Part shown: positions 46,864 through 56,262 of the stretch, piece by piece
Numbering within the stretch: position 1 is the stretch's first letter
How the letters are laid out: each line of letters starts with the position of its first letter
Assembly (NCBI GenBank): GCA_963783245.1
Contig: CAWAMS010000004.1
Location: 62,001-126,000 of the forward strand
Source: Bog-473 sp963783245
Lineage (GTDB): Bacteria > Actinomycetota > Acidimicrobiia > Acidimicrobiales > RAAP-2
Direction of reading: 5' to 3'
Length of the DNA: 64,000 nt
Program-made: the position numbers and the translations under genes
The notes under the pieces: generated by a model
Seen by the model: only the letters and a program-made list of their open reading frames with translations
What the model was told of the DNA's origin: nothing
Databases searched by the model: none

Positions 46864-48006
46864 ATGTTGAGACCCGAGGTGCAACTCATCTCCGTGGACG
46901 ATCATGTGGTGGAGCCCCCCCACACTTTTCACGATCACATCGATCCGAAGTACCGGGACGCCGCGCCACGAGTGGTGGCGCGGGGTCCCGGGGTCGAGGG
47001 ATGGGAATGGGAAGGCCGGTTCTACCCGATTGCCTTCCAGGGCAATGCGCGGACCCGGCGGTTCCGTGAGGGGGAGGCGGGTCACGGAGAAGACCTCTTC
47101 GCCCGGTGTTTCGCCGATATGACGCCCGCTGCGTTTGATGTGCACGAGCGGGTGGTGGCCATGGACGAAGACGGTGTGCACGCCGAGCTGCTCTTCCCCC
47201 AGTTCCCGCGCTTCGGTGGCACCCAGTTCCTGGAGGCGACCGACTGGGACCTGGCGCTGGCATGCGTGCGTGCCTGGAACGACTGGATGCTCGACGAATG
47301 GGCAGCCGCCTACCCCGATCGCTTCATCCCCCAGACCCTCGTCCCGTTGTGGGATCCGATCCTGGCCGCAACGGAGATCGAGCGTTGCGCGGCCAAGGGG
47401 AGCAAGGCGATCCTCTTCGTGGAGAATCCCCATCCTCTCGGGCTCCCCTCGTTTCCGACAGGCCACTGGGACCCGGTCTTTTCGGCATGTGAGGACACCG
47501 GGTTGCCGCTCTCGATGCACATCGGGACTTCGTCATCGCTGATGGTCAAGCCTTCGCCCGAGTCGACCCCGTCGGTCGGTATCGCGCTCTGCGGCGTGAA
47601 CTCGATGAGCGCGCTCGGAGACATCATTTATTCCGGCGTCTTGAACAAGCACCCGACGTTGCGTATCGCACTCTCCGAGGGCGGGGCGGGATGGGTCCCT
47701 TACGTGTTGGAGCGATTGGACTACACATGGGAGCGGAGTCGCTACGACGGCGTTTTGTGCGACGTGGCGCCGTCGCAGGTCTTCGCTGAGCACTTCTGGG
47801 TGTGCATGATCGTGGATCGGTACGCCATCGCCAACCGTCACCTCATCGGGATGGACAAGCTCATGTGGGAAGCGGACTTTCCGCATAACGACTCCAACTT
47901 CCCCGACAGCAGAAAGCTGTTGGAAGAGGCGCTCGCCGATGTCCCCGATGACGAGGCCCACCAAATCGCCGAGCTGAATGCCCGGAACTTCTACGACTTC
48001 CACTGA
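46864..48006 (+). CDS. amidohydrolase-2 family metal-dependent hydrolase/decarboxylase
   Basis: 380 residues. First strand ISVDDHVVEPPHTF (10-23) carries the DxH-type metal motif, slightly degenerate; SMHIGTSSS (later His) and EADFPHNDS (terminal Asp) complete the metal set. TIM-barrel hydrolases of this group (ACMSD-like) often decarboxylate or hydrolyse aromatic or cyclic compounds. The CoA-transferase downstream overlaps its end by 29 bases, so the two are coupled. An amidohydrolase N-terminal fragment of the same type lies at 63141. Confidence 0.88.
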   Translation: MLRPEVQLISVDDHVVEPPHTFHDHIDPKYRDAAPRVVARGPGVEGWEWEGRFYPIAFQGNARTRRFREGEAGHGEDLFARCFADMTPAAFDVHERVVAMDEDGVHAELLFPQFPRFGGTQFLEATDWDLALACVRAWNDWMLDEWAAAYPDRFIPQTLVPLWDPILAATEIERCAAKGSKAILFVENPHPLGLPSFPTGHWDPVFSACEDTGLPLSMHIGTSSSLMVKPSPESTPSVGIALCGVNSMSALGDIIYSGVLNKHPTLRIALSEGGAGWVPYVLERLDYTWERSRYDGVLCDVAPSQVFAEHFWVCMIVDRYAIANRHLIGMDKLMWEADFPHNDSNFPDSRKLLEEALADVPDDEAHQIAELNARNFYDFH

Positions 48007-50467
48007 CGCCGCGCCACCCGAGGTTCGCACTCCGCCGCTCGAGGGTCTGCGCGTCGTCGACCTCTCGGAGGGGGTCGCCGGGGGATATTGCACCAAGGCG
48101 TTGGCCGACGGTGGGGCCGAGGTGATCAAGGTCGAGCCTCCCGAGGGGGACGTGCTGCGCCGTTGGGCCATCGGTGCTCACCTCGAGACTGGTGCCGACG
48201 GCCCGTTGTTCGAGTTCCTCGCCTGCTCGAAACGCAGTGTGGTGGCTGACCCGGGGGAGCCCGTTGACCGGGCATTGGTGGCTGCCTTGTTGCAGGGCGC
48301 CGACATCATCGTATGGACGCGTGGATCCCGCGTGGCCCAGCTCCCAGAGTTCGCTCCCCCGGCGCTCCGGCGGTTGGCACCGCAGGCCATCGTCGTCGCA
48401 ATCACGCCGTTCGGCCTCGAGGGACCGTGGTCGGAGGCGCCGTCGAGCGATCTGACGCTGCAGGCGTGGGCGGGGTCCGTTTTCAGCCGTGGCTCGCCCG
48501 ATCGCCCGCCGGTCCAGATCGGTGGAAGGCCGGCCGAATGGCTGGGCGGGCTCTTCGCCGCTGTCGGCGCGCTCACCTCGTGGCAACGCACCGTACGCAC
48601 GGGCGTGGGCGAGCTGCTCGATGTGTCGATCCTCGAGTCGATCGTGCTGACGGGGCAGATGTATGGCGCGACCAAGCAGTCAACGACTCCGCCCGGTGCC
48701 ATGCCGGCGCCCGAGCGCGAGCCCGGCCGCTCCGTGATGATCCCCTCTATCGAGCACGCCAGTGACGACTGGGTGGGATTCATGGTGGCCACCGCCACCA
48801 TGTGGGAGTCCTTCTGCGTCATGGTCGAACATCCCGAATGGATCGAGGACCAGCGTCTTTACGCGTACGCCGGCCGGGCGCTCCGACGTACCGAGCTCGA
48901 GACGGCGATCCGCGAATGGGTGGAGAAGCGAACGGCGGGCGAGGTGTTGGAGATGGCGGACCTCCTGCGCGTCCCGGCCGCACCGATGGGCAATGGCGAG
49001 CGCATCACCGGGCTCGACCATTTCGTGGAGCGCAACTTCTACCTGCCCCATCCACGTAGTGGTGTGCTGCAGCCCGATGTGTCCTACACCCTCGGTGGTG
49101 GTGCCGAGCGTCGGTACCCGACCGCATCACCGGTGCTGGGTGCACACAGCCTGGCCGATGAGGCGCTCCGGGCGACGCGGCGGGTCGTCGGTACGGCGTC
49201 GATGTCACCCGATCAGCTGCCGCTCGAAGGCGTGCGCGTCGCCGACTTCACCGCCTTCTGGGCGGGCCCAATCGTCGGGCACTTCCTCGCCATGATGGGA
49301 GCGGACGTCATCCACGTCGAGTCGGTGAAGCGACCCGACGGCATTCGCGGGCACACGGTGGTGACGACGTCGGACGACCAGTGGTGGGAATGGACGCCGC
49401 AGTTCCACGGGCCGAACACGAACAAGCGCGACATCACCCTCGACATGGCGACAGAAGACGGTCGGCGCCTGGCGCGCCGCCTCATCACCGAGTGCGATGT
49501 GATGCTCGAGAACTATGCGCCGCGCGTCATGGACCAATGGGGACTCGGTTGGGAGGAGGTCCGCGAGCTGCGGCCCGATCTGATCTTTGTCCGCATGCCG
49601 GCATTCGGGTTGAGTGGTCCGTGGCGGAACCGCACGGGCTATGCACAGAACATGGAACAGGTCTCCGGCATGGCCTGGATGACCGGCTTCCCCGACGGCC
49701 CACCCCACGTCCCGAACGGCATCTGCGATCCCCTCGCGGGTACCCACGCGACGTTGGGTCTCCTTCTCGCCCTCGAACATCGGCGCAAGACCGGAGAGGG
49801 CATGTTGGTCGAGGTCCCAATGGTGGGGGGAGCGGTCAACGTGGCGGCGGAGCAGGTGCTCGAGTTCCAAGCATTCGGCCATCTCATGCAGCGTGACGGG
49901 AACCGGGGGCCCGGCGCGGCGCCGCAGAACGTCTATCGCTGCGCCGACATCGTCGGCGACGGAAAGCCCGACGACTGGGTAGCCATCGCGGTCGAAACCG
50001 ACGAGCAGTGGCACGGTCTGTGCCAGGCCCTGGGCAGGGTCGAGGTGCCTCCCGCGTGGGCCACACGAGAAGGCCGCCGGGCCGCACACGACGCCATCGA
50101 CGCCTGGGTCGGCGCCTGGTGTCGCGACCTTCCCGGTGAGGCGGTGGTCGAACGACTCTGGCCGGCCGGCGTTCCGGTGGCGCGGGTGCTCGCACCGGCG
50201 CAGGTGCAGCACGTCCCGCAGCTCAAGGCGCGCCGATTTCTCGAGACGGTCACCCATCCCGTGGCGGGCCATCAGATCCACTACGGTTACCCCGTTCGTT
50301 TCGGATCGGGTCCGGAGCGTTTCCATAGGCGCCCTCCGCCGACACTCGGCCAGCACAACCACGAGGTGCTCGTCGATCTGCTCGGAGTGGGGCCCGACGA
50401 ATACGAACGGCTTCTGGCTGCCGATGTGATCGGCGACAGACTGCTCGGTGAGCACCGCACCCGATGA
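47978..50467 (+). CDS. double-length class III CoA-transferase (two CaiB/BaiF domains)
   Basis: 829 residues. Half one (about 20-390) has GLRVVDLSEGVAGGYCTKAL, GAEVIKVEPPEGD and GELLDVSILESIV; half two (about 410-800) has GVRVADFTAFWAGPIVGHFL, GADVIHVESVKRPD and GMLVEVPMVGGAVN. The catalytic-acid segment therefore keeps an Asp in half one but has only Glu, and no Asp, in half two. The double-domain layout matches the gene at 25567, so the organism keeps at least two copies of this arrangement. Coupled to the upstream amidohydrolase by overlap. Confidence 0.9.
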   Translation: MPGTSTTSTDAAPPEVRTPPLEGLRVVDLSEGVAGGYCTKALADGGAEVIKVEPPEGDVLRRWAIGAHLETGADGPLFEFLACSKRSVVADPGEPVDRALVAALLQGADIIVWTRGSRVAQLPEFAPPALRRLAPQAIVVAITPFGLEGPWSEAPSSDLTLQAWAGSVFSRGSPDRPPVQIGGRPAEWLGGLFAAVGALTSWQRTVRTGVGELLDVSILESIVLTGQMYGATKQSTTPPGAMPAPEREPGRSVMIPSIEHASDDWVGFMVATATMWESFCVMVEHPEWIEDQRLYAYAGRALRRTELETAIREWVEKRTAGEVLEMADLLRVPAAPMGNGERITGLDHFVERNFYLPHPRSGVLQPDVSYTLGGGAERRYPTASPVLGAHSLADEALRATRRVVGTASMSPDQLPLEGVRVADFTAFWAGPIVGHFLAMMGADVIHVESVKRPDGIRGHTVVTTSDDQWWEWTPQFHGPNTNKRDITLDMATEDGRRLARRLITECDVMLENYAPRVMDQWGLGWEEVRELRPDLIFVRMPAFGLSGPWRNRTGYAQNMEQVSGMAWMTGFPDGPPHVPNGICDPLAGTHATLGLLLALEHRRKTGEGMLVEVPMVGGAVNVAAEQVLEFQAFGHLMQRDGNRGPGAAPQNVYRCADIVGDGKPDDWVAIAVETDEQWHGLCQALGRVEVPPAWATREGRRAAHDAIDAWVGAWCRDLPGEAVVERLWPAGVPVARVLAPAQVQHVPQLKARRFLETVTHPVAGHQIHYGYPVRFGSGPERFHRRPPPTLGQHNHEVLVDLLGVGPDEYERLLAADVIGDRLLGEHRTR

Positions 50468-50511
50468 CGACACCAATGTCGGTCACGGGTCACGTGTAAA
50501 GGGGAACTGGC

Positions 50512-51369
50512 ATGAGCTATCTCGACGATCGGGCTGATCTGAAGGGCCGTGTGGCCGTCATCGTGGGCGGGGGAGGGGGGCTCGGACGCGCCTGCGCGAT
50601 CGATCTCGGCGGGGCCGGGATGCGACTGGCGCTGTGTGATCGCGACGCGACGACACTCGGCGAGACGGCTGCACACATCGCCGAAGCCGGTGGTGACGTC
50701 ATCACCGGCGAATTCGACGCACGGGACGCCGACGCCCTCACCGCTTTCTTCGCCGAGGTCGACGCCCGCTACGGCACCACGTGCGACGTGTTGATCAATG
50801 TCGTCGGTGGGACCTTTCGCCAACCGTTCGAGGAGTCGAACCCCCGAGGCTGGGACGCCCTGATCAAGACGAATTTCACCTGGCTGCTCCATTCGACGCA
50901 GCTTGCGGTGGCGCGTATGCAGACCGCCGGGGGGAGCATCATCAACATCACTTCCATCGAAGCCCATCGGGCGGCCCCGGGCTTCGCTGTCTACGCCGCG
51001 ATGAAGGCCGGCGTGACCAGCCTCACCAGGACGCTCGCGGTCGAACTGGCCCCCAAGGGGATTCGTGTCAACACGATCGCCCCCGACTACATCGTCACGC
51101 CGGCGCTGGCGACCTTGGCGGAGGGAGTGAGCGAGGAGGCGGTGGCCCTCCAACACCAGATCGGCACGCCGATGGGCCGGGTCGGCCAATTCGAGGACGC
51201 CGGGGGTTGCGCGCTGTTCCTCGCGTCGAACCTGTCGTCATTCGTGACGGGCACAACGTTGCATCCCGACGGGGGCGCACTCGCATCGGCCGGGTGGATG
51301 AACTGGCCCGATGGAGGGTATGCGAACAATCCGCCGCACTACGTCGTCGAATTCCTCCTGGGTCGCTGA
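50512..51369 (+). CDS. short-chain dehydrogenase/reductase
   Basis: 285 residues. VIVGGGGGLGRACAID (cofactor loop), NVVGG, Ser in NITSIEAHRAAP and YAAMK as the catalytic Tyr/Lys, and FVTGTTLHPDGGALASAGWM near the C-terminus. A Trp/Tyr/Pro tail (NWPDGGYANNPPHYVVEFLL) extends past the usual SDR end and may cover the active site. NAD(P)-dependent alcohol or hydroxyacyl-CoA oxidation. It lies 44 bases after the CoA-transferase and 62 before the SRPBCC gene. Confidence 0.9.
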   Translation: MSYLDDRADLKGRVAVIVGGGGGLGRACAIDLGGAGMRLALCDRDATTLGETAAHIAEAGGDVITGEFDARDADALTAFFAEVDARYGTTCDVLINVVGGTFRQPFEESNPRGWDALIKTNFTWLLHSTQLAVARMQTAGGSIINITSIEAHRAAPGFAVYAAMKAGVTSLTRTLAVELAPKGIRVNTIAPDYIVTPALATLAEGVSEEAVALQHQIGTPMGRVGQFEDAGGCALFLASNLSSFVTGTTLHPDGGALASAGWMNWPDGGYANNPPHYVVEFLLGR

Positions 51370-51431
51370 CGCTGTTCGTGCCGCGCCTGCACCGAGCCCC
51401 CATGTACCCGACTCGCAACTGAAGGGCGTTT

Positions 51432-51950
51432 GTGGCTAGAGAGATCAAGGGCCGGGAATGGGTCGAGATCGCCGCGTCTCGAGAAGAGGTCTATGCCTTC
51501 CGGCTCGATTGCCTCAACCTGCCCCAGTTGAATCCGGCCGTGCGCAACGTCGTCCGCATTGACGGAGGAGCCGGGCCACCGGCGGCGGGGAGCGCTTTTC
51601 AGTGTGACGTCGATCTGGAGTGGGGCGAATGCAGTGCCACGGTGCACATCACTGAGGCCGTGTTCCCGTCACTCATCGTGCTGGACATGGAGACGATGCT
51701 CCGCTCGACAAGGGACGACCCCGAGTTGGGGGTGCGCTCGAACGAAGTGGCGAGGTTCTCTGTGTTGCCGAACGGCGGCACCCGTATCGACGTCGAATTG
51801 ACGCTCTTCCCGGCGGATAGCGTTCCGGCCGACGAGCTGGCGGTCATGGAAGCGAACGCCGGCGCGCCCATCAACGTCGAGCTCGCTGCAATGAAGCTGG
51901 CCCTTGAGGACCGGCCGGAGAAAAGGGAGGAACGAAATGCCGAGGCTTGA
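51432..51950 (+). CDS. SRPBCC/polyketide cyclase-like protein
   Basis: 172 residues from a GTG. Start EIKGREWVEIAASREEVYAF and central VDLEWGECSATVHITEAVFP, with hydrophobic strands that outline a helix-grip cavity typical of START/SRPBCC proteins. Such domains bind hydrophobic ligands or help cyclise or dehydrate polyketides. It overlaps the next SDR start by 14 bases, so they are co-translated. Substrate unknown. Confidence 0.75.
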   Translation: MAREIKGREWVEIAASREEVYAFRLDCLNLPQLNPAVRNVVRIDGGAGPPAAGSAFQCDVDLEWGECSATVHITEAVFPSLIVLDMETMLRSTRDDPELGVRSNEVARFSVLPNGGTRIDVELTLFPADSVPADELAVMEANAGAPINVELAAMKLALEDRPEKREERNAEA

Positions 51951-52761
51951 AGGAAAGGTCGCCTTCGTGACCGGCGGTGCCCGCGGGCAGGGTCGTTCGC
52001 ACGCCGTGCGGCTGGCCGCAGAGGGCGCGGACATCATTCTGGTCGACATCTGCGGCAATATCCCCACCAATCGCTACGACCTGGCCACACCGGACGATCT
52101 CGCCGAAACCGTGCGCCTCGTCGAGGAGCACGACCGTCGCGCCATAGCGGCCCAGGCGGACGTGCGTGACTACACCCGGTTGAAGGAGGTGTTGGCGGGA
52201 GCGGTCGCCGAGCTGGGTCGGCTCGACATCGTCCTGGCGAATGCGGGAATCGCTCCGATGAGTGACGACGAGGACGACGAGATCGCCGGCGCCGTCTTCC
52301 AAACGGTCATCGACGTCAATCTGGTCGGAGTCTGGAATACCTGCCGGGTCTCGATTCCCCACATCGTCGCCGGGGGTCGTGGTGGAGCCATGGTGCTCAC
52401 CAGCTCGACCGCCGGCATCCGGGGGATCGCCAGCGGATCGAGTGGCTCCATCGGCTACTCGGCGGCCAAGCACGGTGTCGTGGGCATCATGCGGTCCCTC
52501 GCCAACGCCCTTGCCCCCGAGAGCATCCGGGTCAACACGATTCATCCGACCGGTGTCAATACCCCGATGGTCGTCAACCCGGTCATGCAGGCATGGCTCG
52601 AGAACAAGCCCGAGCGCGGTTCGGCCATGAGCAACCCGATGCCCGTGGAACTGCTCGAAGCCGAGGACATCAGCAACACGGTTGCCTTCTTGGTGTCCGA
52701 CGAAGCGAAGTACATCACCGGCGTCATGCTGCCGGTGGATGCGGGCTTCTGCAATCAGTGA
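51937..52761 (+). CDS. mycofactocin-coupled-type SDR
   Basis: 274 residues; ATG 51937 follows AGGGAGG. SDR loop TGGARGQGRSHAV, and a long insertion after the second strand (ICGNIPTNRYDLATPDDLAE) that is the hallmark of the mycofactocin-coupled SDR subfamily, whose cofactor is held and re-oxidised by mycofactocin rather than free NAD+. Catalytic YSAAK. The C-terminus DEAKYITGVMLPVDAGFCNQ is standard. It is the first of two such SDRs; no mycofactocin synthesis gene is in the window. Confidence 0.88.
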   Translation: MPRLEGKVAFVTGGARGQGRSHAVRLAAEGADIILVDICGNIPTNRYDLATPDDLAETVRLVEEHDRRAIAAQADVRDYTRLKEVLAGAVAELGRLDIVLANAGIAPMSDDEDDEIAGAVFQTVIDVNLVGVWNTCRVSIPHIVAGGRGGAMVLTSSTAGIRGIASGSSGSIGYSAAKHGVVGIMRSLANALAPESIRVNTIHPTGVNTPMVVNPVMQAWLENKPERGSAMSNPMPVELLEAEDISNTVAFLVSDEAKYITGVMLPVDAGFCNQ

Positions 52762-52953
52762 CCGGTGCTCGCGGCGCGGTCGGCACGAGGCGAGGCGGAC
52801 ATAGTCCCTGGTCAAGCCGTTGGTCGCCGGACAGGCAGGCAGCATTCTGCGCGCAGGTCGATAATGGCGGCCAACGAGCAAGAGCGTCGGCAGGAGCAAT
52901 CAGCCTCGACCCGTGAGCACCGCGGGTCCGAGACACCGACAGAGAGGATCACC

Positions 52954-53421
52954 ATGGCCAACCGCATCGAGGGGGAGCAGACGGCGTTCAACCACGTGGG
53001 AATCTGCGTGACGGATCTGGAGCGATCCAGGAAGTTCTACGAGGAGGTGCTCCAGTTTCGCTTCTGGTGGGAGCTCGAAGCCCCCGAGGAAGGGACGAGC
53101 CAGTTGCTGCAGCTTCCCGAACCCGTTGGCCTGAAGGCCGTGTACATGCTGCGGGACGGGCTCGTGCTGGAGCTTCTCTACTACAGCGGGGCCACGGCCA
53201 GGGAGTTCCGGCCGCGGGTCATGAACGAGCCCGGGCTCACGCATCTGTCGCTGTCGGTCGGTGACATCCCGTCGGTGATCGAGAAGGTGGTTCCCAACGG
53301 TGGGCAGGTCATCGAGGAGACCGATATGAAGGCGGCGATCATCATCCGCGACCCCGATGGGCAACTGATCGAACTGACGTCGGCGGACTGGCTGGATGTT
53401 CTTCCCCCGCTGCCGGCCTGA
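52954..53421 (+). CDS. VOC-superfamily (glyoxalase/extradiol-type) protein
   Basis: 155 residues from ATG 52954 with GAGAGG upstream; longer frames begin in Arg/Gln-rich sequence that looks untranslated. Pattern TAFNHVGICVTDLERSRKFYEEVLQF (first beta-alpha-beta-beta-beta half, His as metal ligand) and LTHLSLSVGDIPSVIEKVVPNGG (second half), ending DPDGQLIELTSADW with the final Glu. Metal-dependent VOC members isomerise, cleave or epimerise acyl-CoAs, such as methylmalonyl-CoA epimerase, or open aromatic rings. Placed between two mycofactocin-coupled-type SDRs. Confidence 0.82.
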   Translation: MANRIEGEQTAFNHVGICVTDLERSRKFYEEVLQFRFWWELEAPEEGTSQLLQLPEPVGLKAVYMLRDGLVLELLYYSGATAREFRPRVMNEPGLTHLSLSVGDIPSVIEKVVPNGGQVIEETDMKAAIIIRDPDGQLIELTSADWLDVLPPLPA

Positions 53422-53531
53422 GCGGCCGTCGTGATCATCCGACGCTTGCTCCTCCTGGCCGAAGGTGCCAGAGTGCACGTCGCCGGGGCGGCCGACGTTC
53501 GATCAGTCGCCGTGGGCGAAAGGGGGGCGAC

Positions 53532-54365
53532 GTGAGCGGACGTGTCGAGGGCAAAGTTGCGTTCGTGACGGGTGCCGCACGCGGGCAGGGCCGTAGTCAC
53601 GCAGTCAGGTTGGCGCAAGAAGGCGCCGACATCGTGGCTGTGGACATCTGTGCCCAGGTCGATTCGGTCACCTCCTATCAGATGGCCACCCCGGACGACC
53701 TCGAGGAGACTGTGGCCCAGGTCGAAGCCCTCGATCGTCGCATCGTCGCGACGCGGGCGGACGTGCGCGACTACGCGCACCTTTCACACGTGTTGGACGA
53801 AGCGGTGGCCGAGTTGGGGCGTCTCGACATCGTCTGTGCCAACGCAGGCATCTACTCGACCGGCCGGATGGTGGACCTGCCCGAGCAGACATGGCAGGAC
53901 ATGATCGACATCAACCTGACCGGTGTGTGGCATACCTGTAAAGCGGCCATTCCCCACCTGATCGTTGCCGGCGGGGGATCGATGATTCTGACCAGTTCGG
54001 CCGTCGGACTCAAGGCATCCCAGAATGTCGGGCACTACGGGGCCGCGAAACATGCCGTGGTGGGGCTCATGCGGACGCTGGCCCTCGAATTGGCCGGGGA
54101 CATGATCCGGGTCAACAGTGTCCACCCGACCGGGGTGGACACGCTCATGATCATGAACGACTCGCTGTACCGACAGATGGTGCCTGGCGCCGCGCATCCA
54201 ACCCGCGAGGACGTGATCCCGGTCATGTCATCGATGAATGCCCTGCCCGTCCCCTGGGTCGAGCCCATCGACATTTCGAATGCGGTGCTGTTCCTGGCTT
54301 CTGACGAAGCCCGGTACGTAACGGGTGTCACGTTCCCGGTGGATGCGGGACTGACCATCAAGTAA
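53532..54365 (+). CDS. mycofactocin-coupled-type SDR
   Basis: 277 residues from a GTG. TGAARGQGRSHAVRLAQEGA, then the subfamily insertion DICAQVDSVTSYQMATPDDLEE, catalytic YGAAKHAVVGL and a C-terminal TGVTFPVDAGLTIK. Close in sequence to the SDR at 51937, so the two are paralogues. Probably oxidises a secondary alcohol or 3-hydroxyacyl derivative. It precedes the cupin gene by 95 bases. Confidence 0.88.
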   Translation: MSGRVEGKVAFVTGAARGQGRSHAVRLAQEGADIVAVDICAQVDSVTSYQMATPDDLEETVAQVEALDRRIVATRADVRDYAHLSHVLDEAVAELGRLDIVCANAGIYSTGRMVDLPEQTWQDMIDINLTGVWHTCKAAIPHLIVAGGGSMILTSSAVGLKASQNVGHYGAAKHAVVGLMRTLALELAGDMIRVNSVHPTGVDTLMIMNDSLYRQMVPGAAHPTREDVIPVMSSMNALPVPWVEPIDISNAVLFLASDEARYVTGVTFPVDAGLTIK

Positions 54366-54460
54366 CACCGATGCGCGTCGACGGGCCTGGGCGAACAGAC
54401 CTCTGAGGAGAGGGCCAACGCGCACATCGATCACGGAACACCTCAAGAAAGGGAGCCACT

Positions 54461-54784
54461 ATGGCAGAGTCTGAACGGAAACTCGGCGGCATCGCGACAC
54501 GCGTCCTCATGGAGAACGATCGCGTGAAGATCTGGGAGATGGATCTGGCTCCAGGCGAGGAGTCGGACATCCACGAGCACACGATGGATTACATTCTCGT
54601 CGTGCTCGAGGGCGACAAAATCGCCGGCGTCCCACAAGAGGACTCGGCCGGGCTCTACAACCAGTACGTCGAAGTGGACGTCAGCCCGGGGGAGTACTTC
54701 TGGATCGAAAAAGGCGGGATCGAGACGGCCCGCAACATAGGCACCAAGCGCTACCGGGAGATCGCCATCGAGCTGAAGGACTAG
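54461..54784 (+). CDS. small cupin-fold protein
   Basis: 107 residues, ATG preceded by AAGGGAG. One cupin barrel: MDLAPGEESDIHEHTMDYIL with the His-x-His metal motif, then YVEVDVSPGEYFWIEKGGIE (the second conserved turn; the usual later His is not apparent). A small metal-binding cupin may act as isomerase, dioxygenase or binding protein for a carboxylate ligand. The ligase begins three bases after its stop, so they share an operon. Confidence 0.8.
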   Translation: MAESERKLGGIATRVLMENDRVKIWEMDLAPGEESDIHEHTMDYILVVLEGDKIAGVPQEDSAGLYNQYVEVDVSPGEYFWIEKGGIETARNIGTKRYREIAIELKD

Positions 54785-54787
54785 TCG

Positions 54788-56224
54788 GTGCAGCGGTTGT
54801 TGGTCGGTGACATCATCACTGCGGCAGCGGAGCGCACTCCGGGAGTCGTCGCCGTCGCCCACGACGGTCGGGAGCTGACCTACGCCGAGGTGGCTCGCGC
54901 CGCTCGCCACCTGGCGGCCTTGCTCTCGGTGAGGGGGATCGGCCGGGGCGATCGGATCGTCTGGTGGGGATACAACACGGTTGACGCCGTCCCGCTGTTC
55001 TTCGCCACCGCCCATATCGGGGCGGTCCTCGTCCCGCTGAACCCGAGTTTCGGCGACGGCGAGGCGAAGCCGCTGTTCGAGCTGGCGGATGCATCGCTGG
55101 TCATCTCCGACGATCGGCACCCGGGCGACATCACTATCGCCGAGCTGCTTGCGCAGCGGCCGGTGCGTCCTTCGGGGCCGTGGAAGGTCGACGAGGACGA
55201 CGCGCACATGATCTTCTTCACCAGCGGCACGACCGGACGTTCGAAGGGAGTGGTCCTGTCCCACCGGACCGAGGTCATTCGTTCCCTCCTCGGTGGCGTG
55301 TCGACGTGGCCCCGTGGCGCCACCATCTGCATGTTCCCGCAATTCCACATGGCCGGCTGGGCGTCGACCCTGGAAGCATGGATCTCGAGCGAGACGGTTG
55401 TCTACGTCGACGGTGGTGACACCGAGCAGATCCTGGGCGCAGTGGATCAGTATCGGGGCTACCGGCTCTACTGCATCCCTGCAGTGTGGCGGCGCGTCCT
55501 CGACATGGATCGCAGCGCGTGGGACCTGTCCTGTATCGGGCAGGCGGACACCGGCACCTCTGCGACGACGCCGGCGTTGCTCACCGAGATCCGCGAGACG
55601 TTTCCGTGGACCACGACGACGATCACCTACGGATCGACCGAGGCCGGCCTGGTGGCACGCATGGCGCCCGAGGACGTCTTGCGCAAGCACGGTTCGGTCG
55701 GTCCCCCCGGACCGACTGTGCGCGTCCGTCTGGTCGAGGGCGAGCTGGTCGTGCGCAGCGGGCACCTGGCGAGCGGTTACTTCCGCAATCCCGAGGCCAC
55801 TGATGAAGCTTTTCGGGACGGGTGGTTCTCCACCGGCGAATTGGCCGAGCGGGACGACGAGGGCTTCTTGTACATCGTGGGACGGACCAAGGAGATGATC
55901 CGTACGGGCGGGGAATGGGTCGCACCGGTGGAGGTGGACGCTGTCCTCCAGGGTCACCCTTCCATTCTCGATGTCGCAGTCGCCGGGGTTCCCGACGAGC
56001 ACTGGGGTGAAGTGGTGACTGCGTTCGTGGTGGTCGAGCCGGGGCAGAGCGTTGCGGTGGAAGACGTGCGACAATTCTGCGAAGGAAAGCTCACGCCCTA
56101 CAAACATCCCCGACGTGTGATCCTGATCGACAGCGTGCCCCGCACGGGAACAACCGGTCAGATCCAACGACGGGCGCTCACCGCCATGGCGGTGGAGCAG
56201 GCGAAATCCGGCACATCGGGATGA
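54788..56224 (+). CDS. AMP-forming acyl-CoA ligase with Gln in place of the catalytic Lys
   Basis: 478 residues from a GTG. P-loop FFTSGTTGRSKGVVLSH (core 145-154), YGSTEAGLVARM, GWFSTGELAERDDEGFLYIV and the hinge region. Near the C-terminus the A10 motif, normally G-K with the adenylation Lys, reads RTGTTGQIQRRAL (nucleotides GGT CAG ATC); the Lys is Gln. The ligase at 58134 has the same change, whereas the one at 43800 keeps the Lys. Activity as a normal ligase is therefore uncertain. Immediately follows the cupin and precedes a crotonase. Confidence 0.87.
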   Translation: MQRLLVGDIITAAAERTPGVVAVAHDGRELTYAEVARAARHLAALLSVRGIGRGDRIVWWGYNTVDAVPLFFATAHIGAVLVPLNPSFGDGEAKPLFELADASLVISDDRHPGDITIAELLAQRPVRPSGPWKVDEDDAHMIFFTSGTTGRSKGVVLSHRTEVIRSLLGGVSTWPRGATICMFPQFHMAGWASTLEAWISSETVVYVDGGDTEQILGAVDQYRGYRLYCIPAVWRRVLDMDRSAWDLSCIGQADTGTSATTPALLTEIRETFPWTTTTITYGSTEAGLVARMAPEDVLRKHGSVGPPGPTVRVRLVEGELVVRSGHLASGYFRNPEATDEAFRDGWFSTGELAERDDEGFLYIVGRTKEMIRTGGEWVAPVEVDAVLQGHPSILDVAVAGVPDEHWGEVVTAFVVVEPGQSVAVEDVRQFCEGKLTPYKHPRRVILIDSVPRTGTTGQIQRRALTAMAVEQAKSGTSG

Positions 56225-56262
56225 CTCTCCTCGCCCGTCACGGGCCAGCGACCTAGCCCGCT

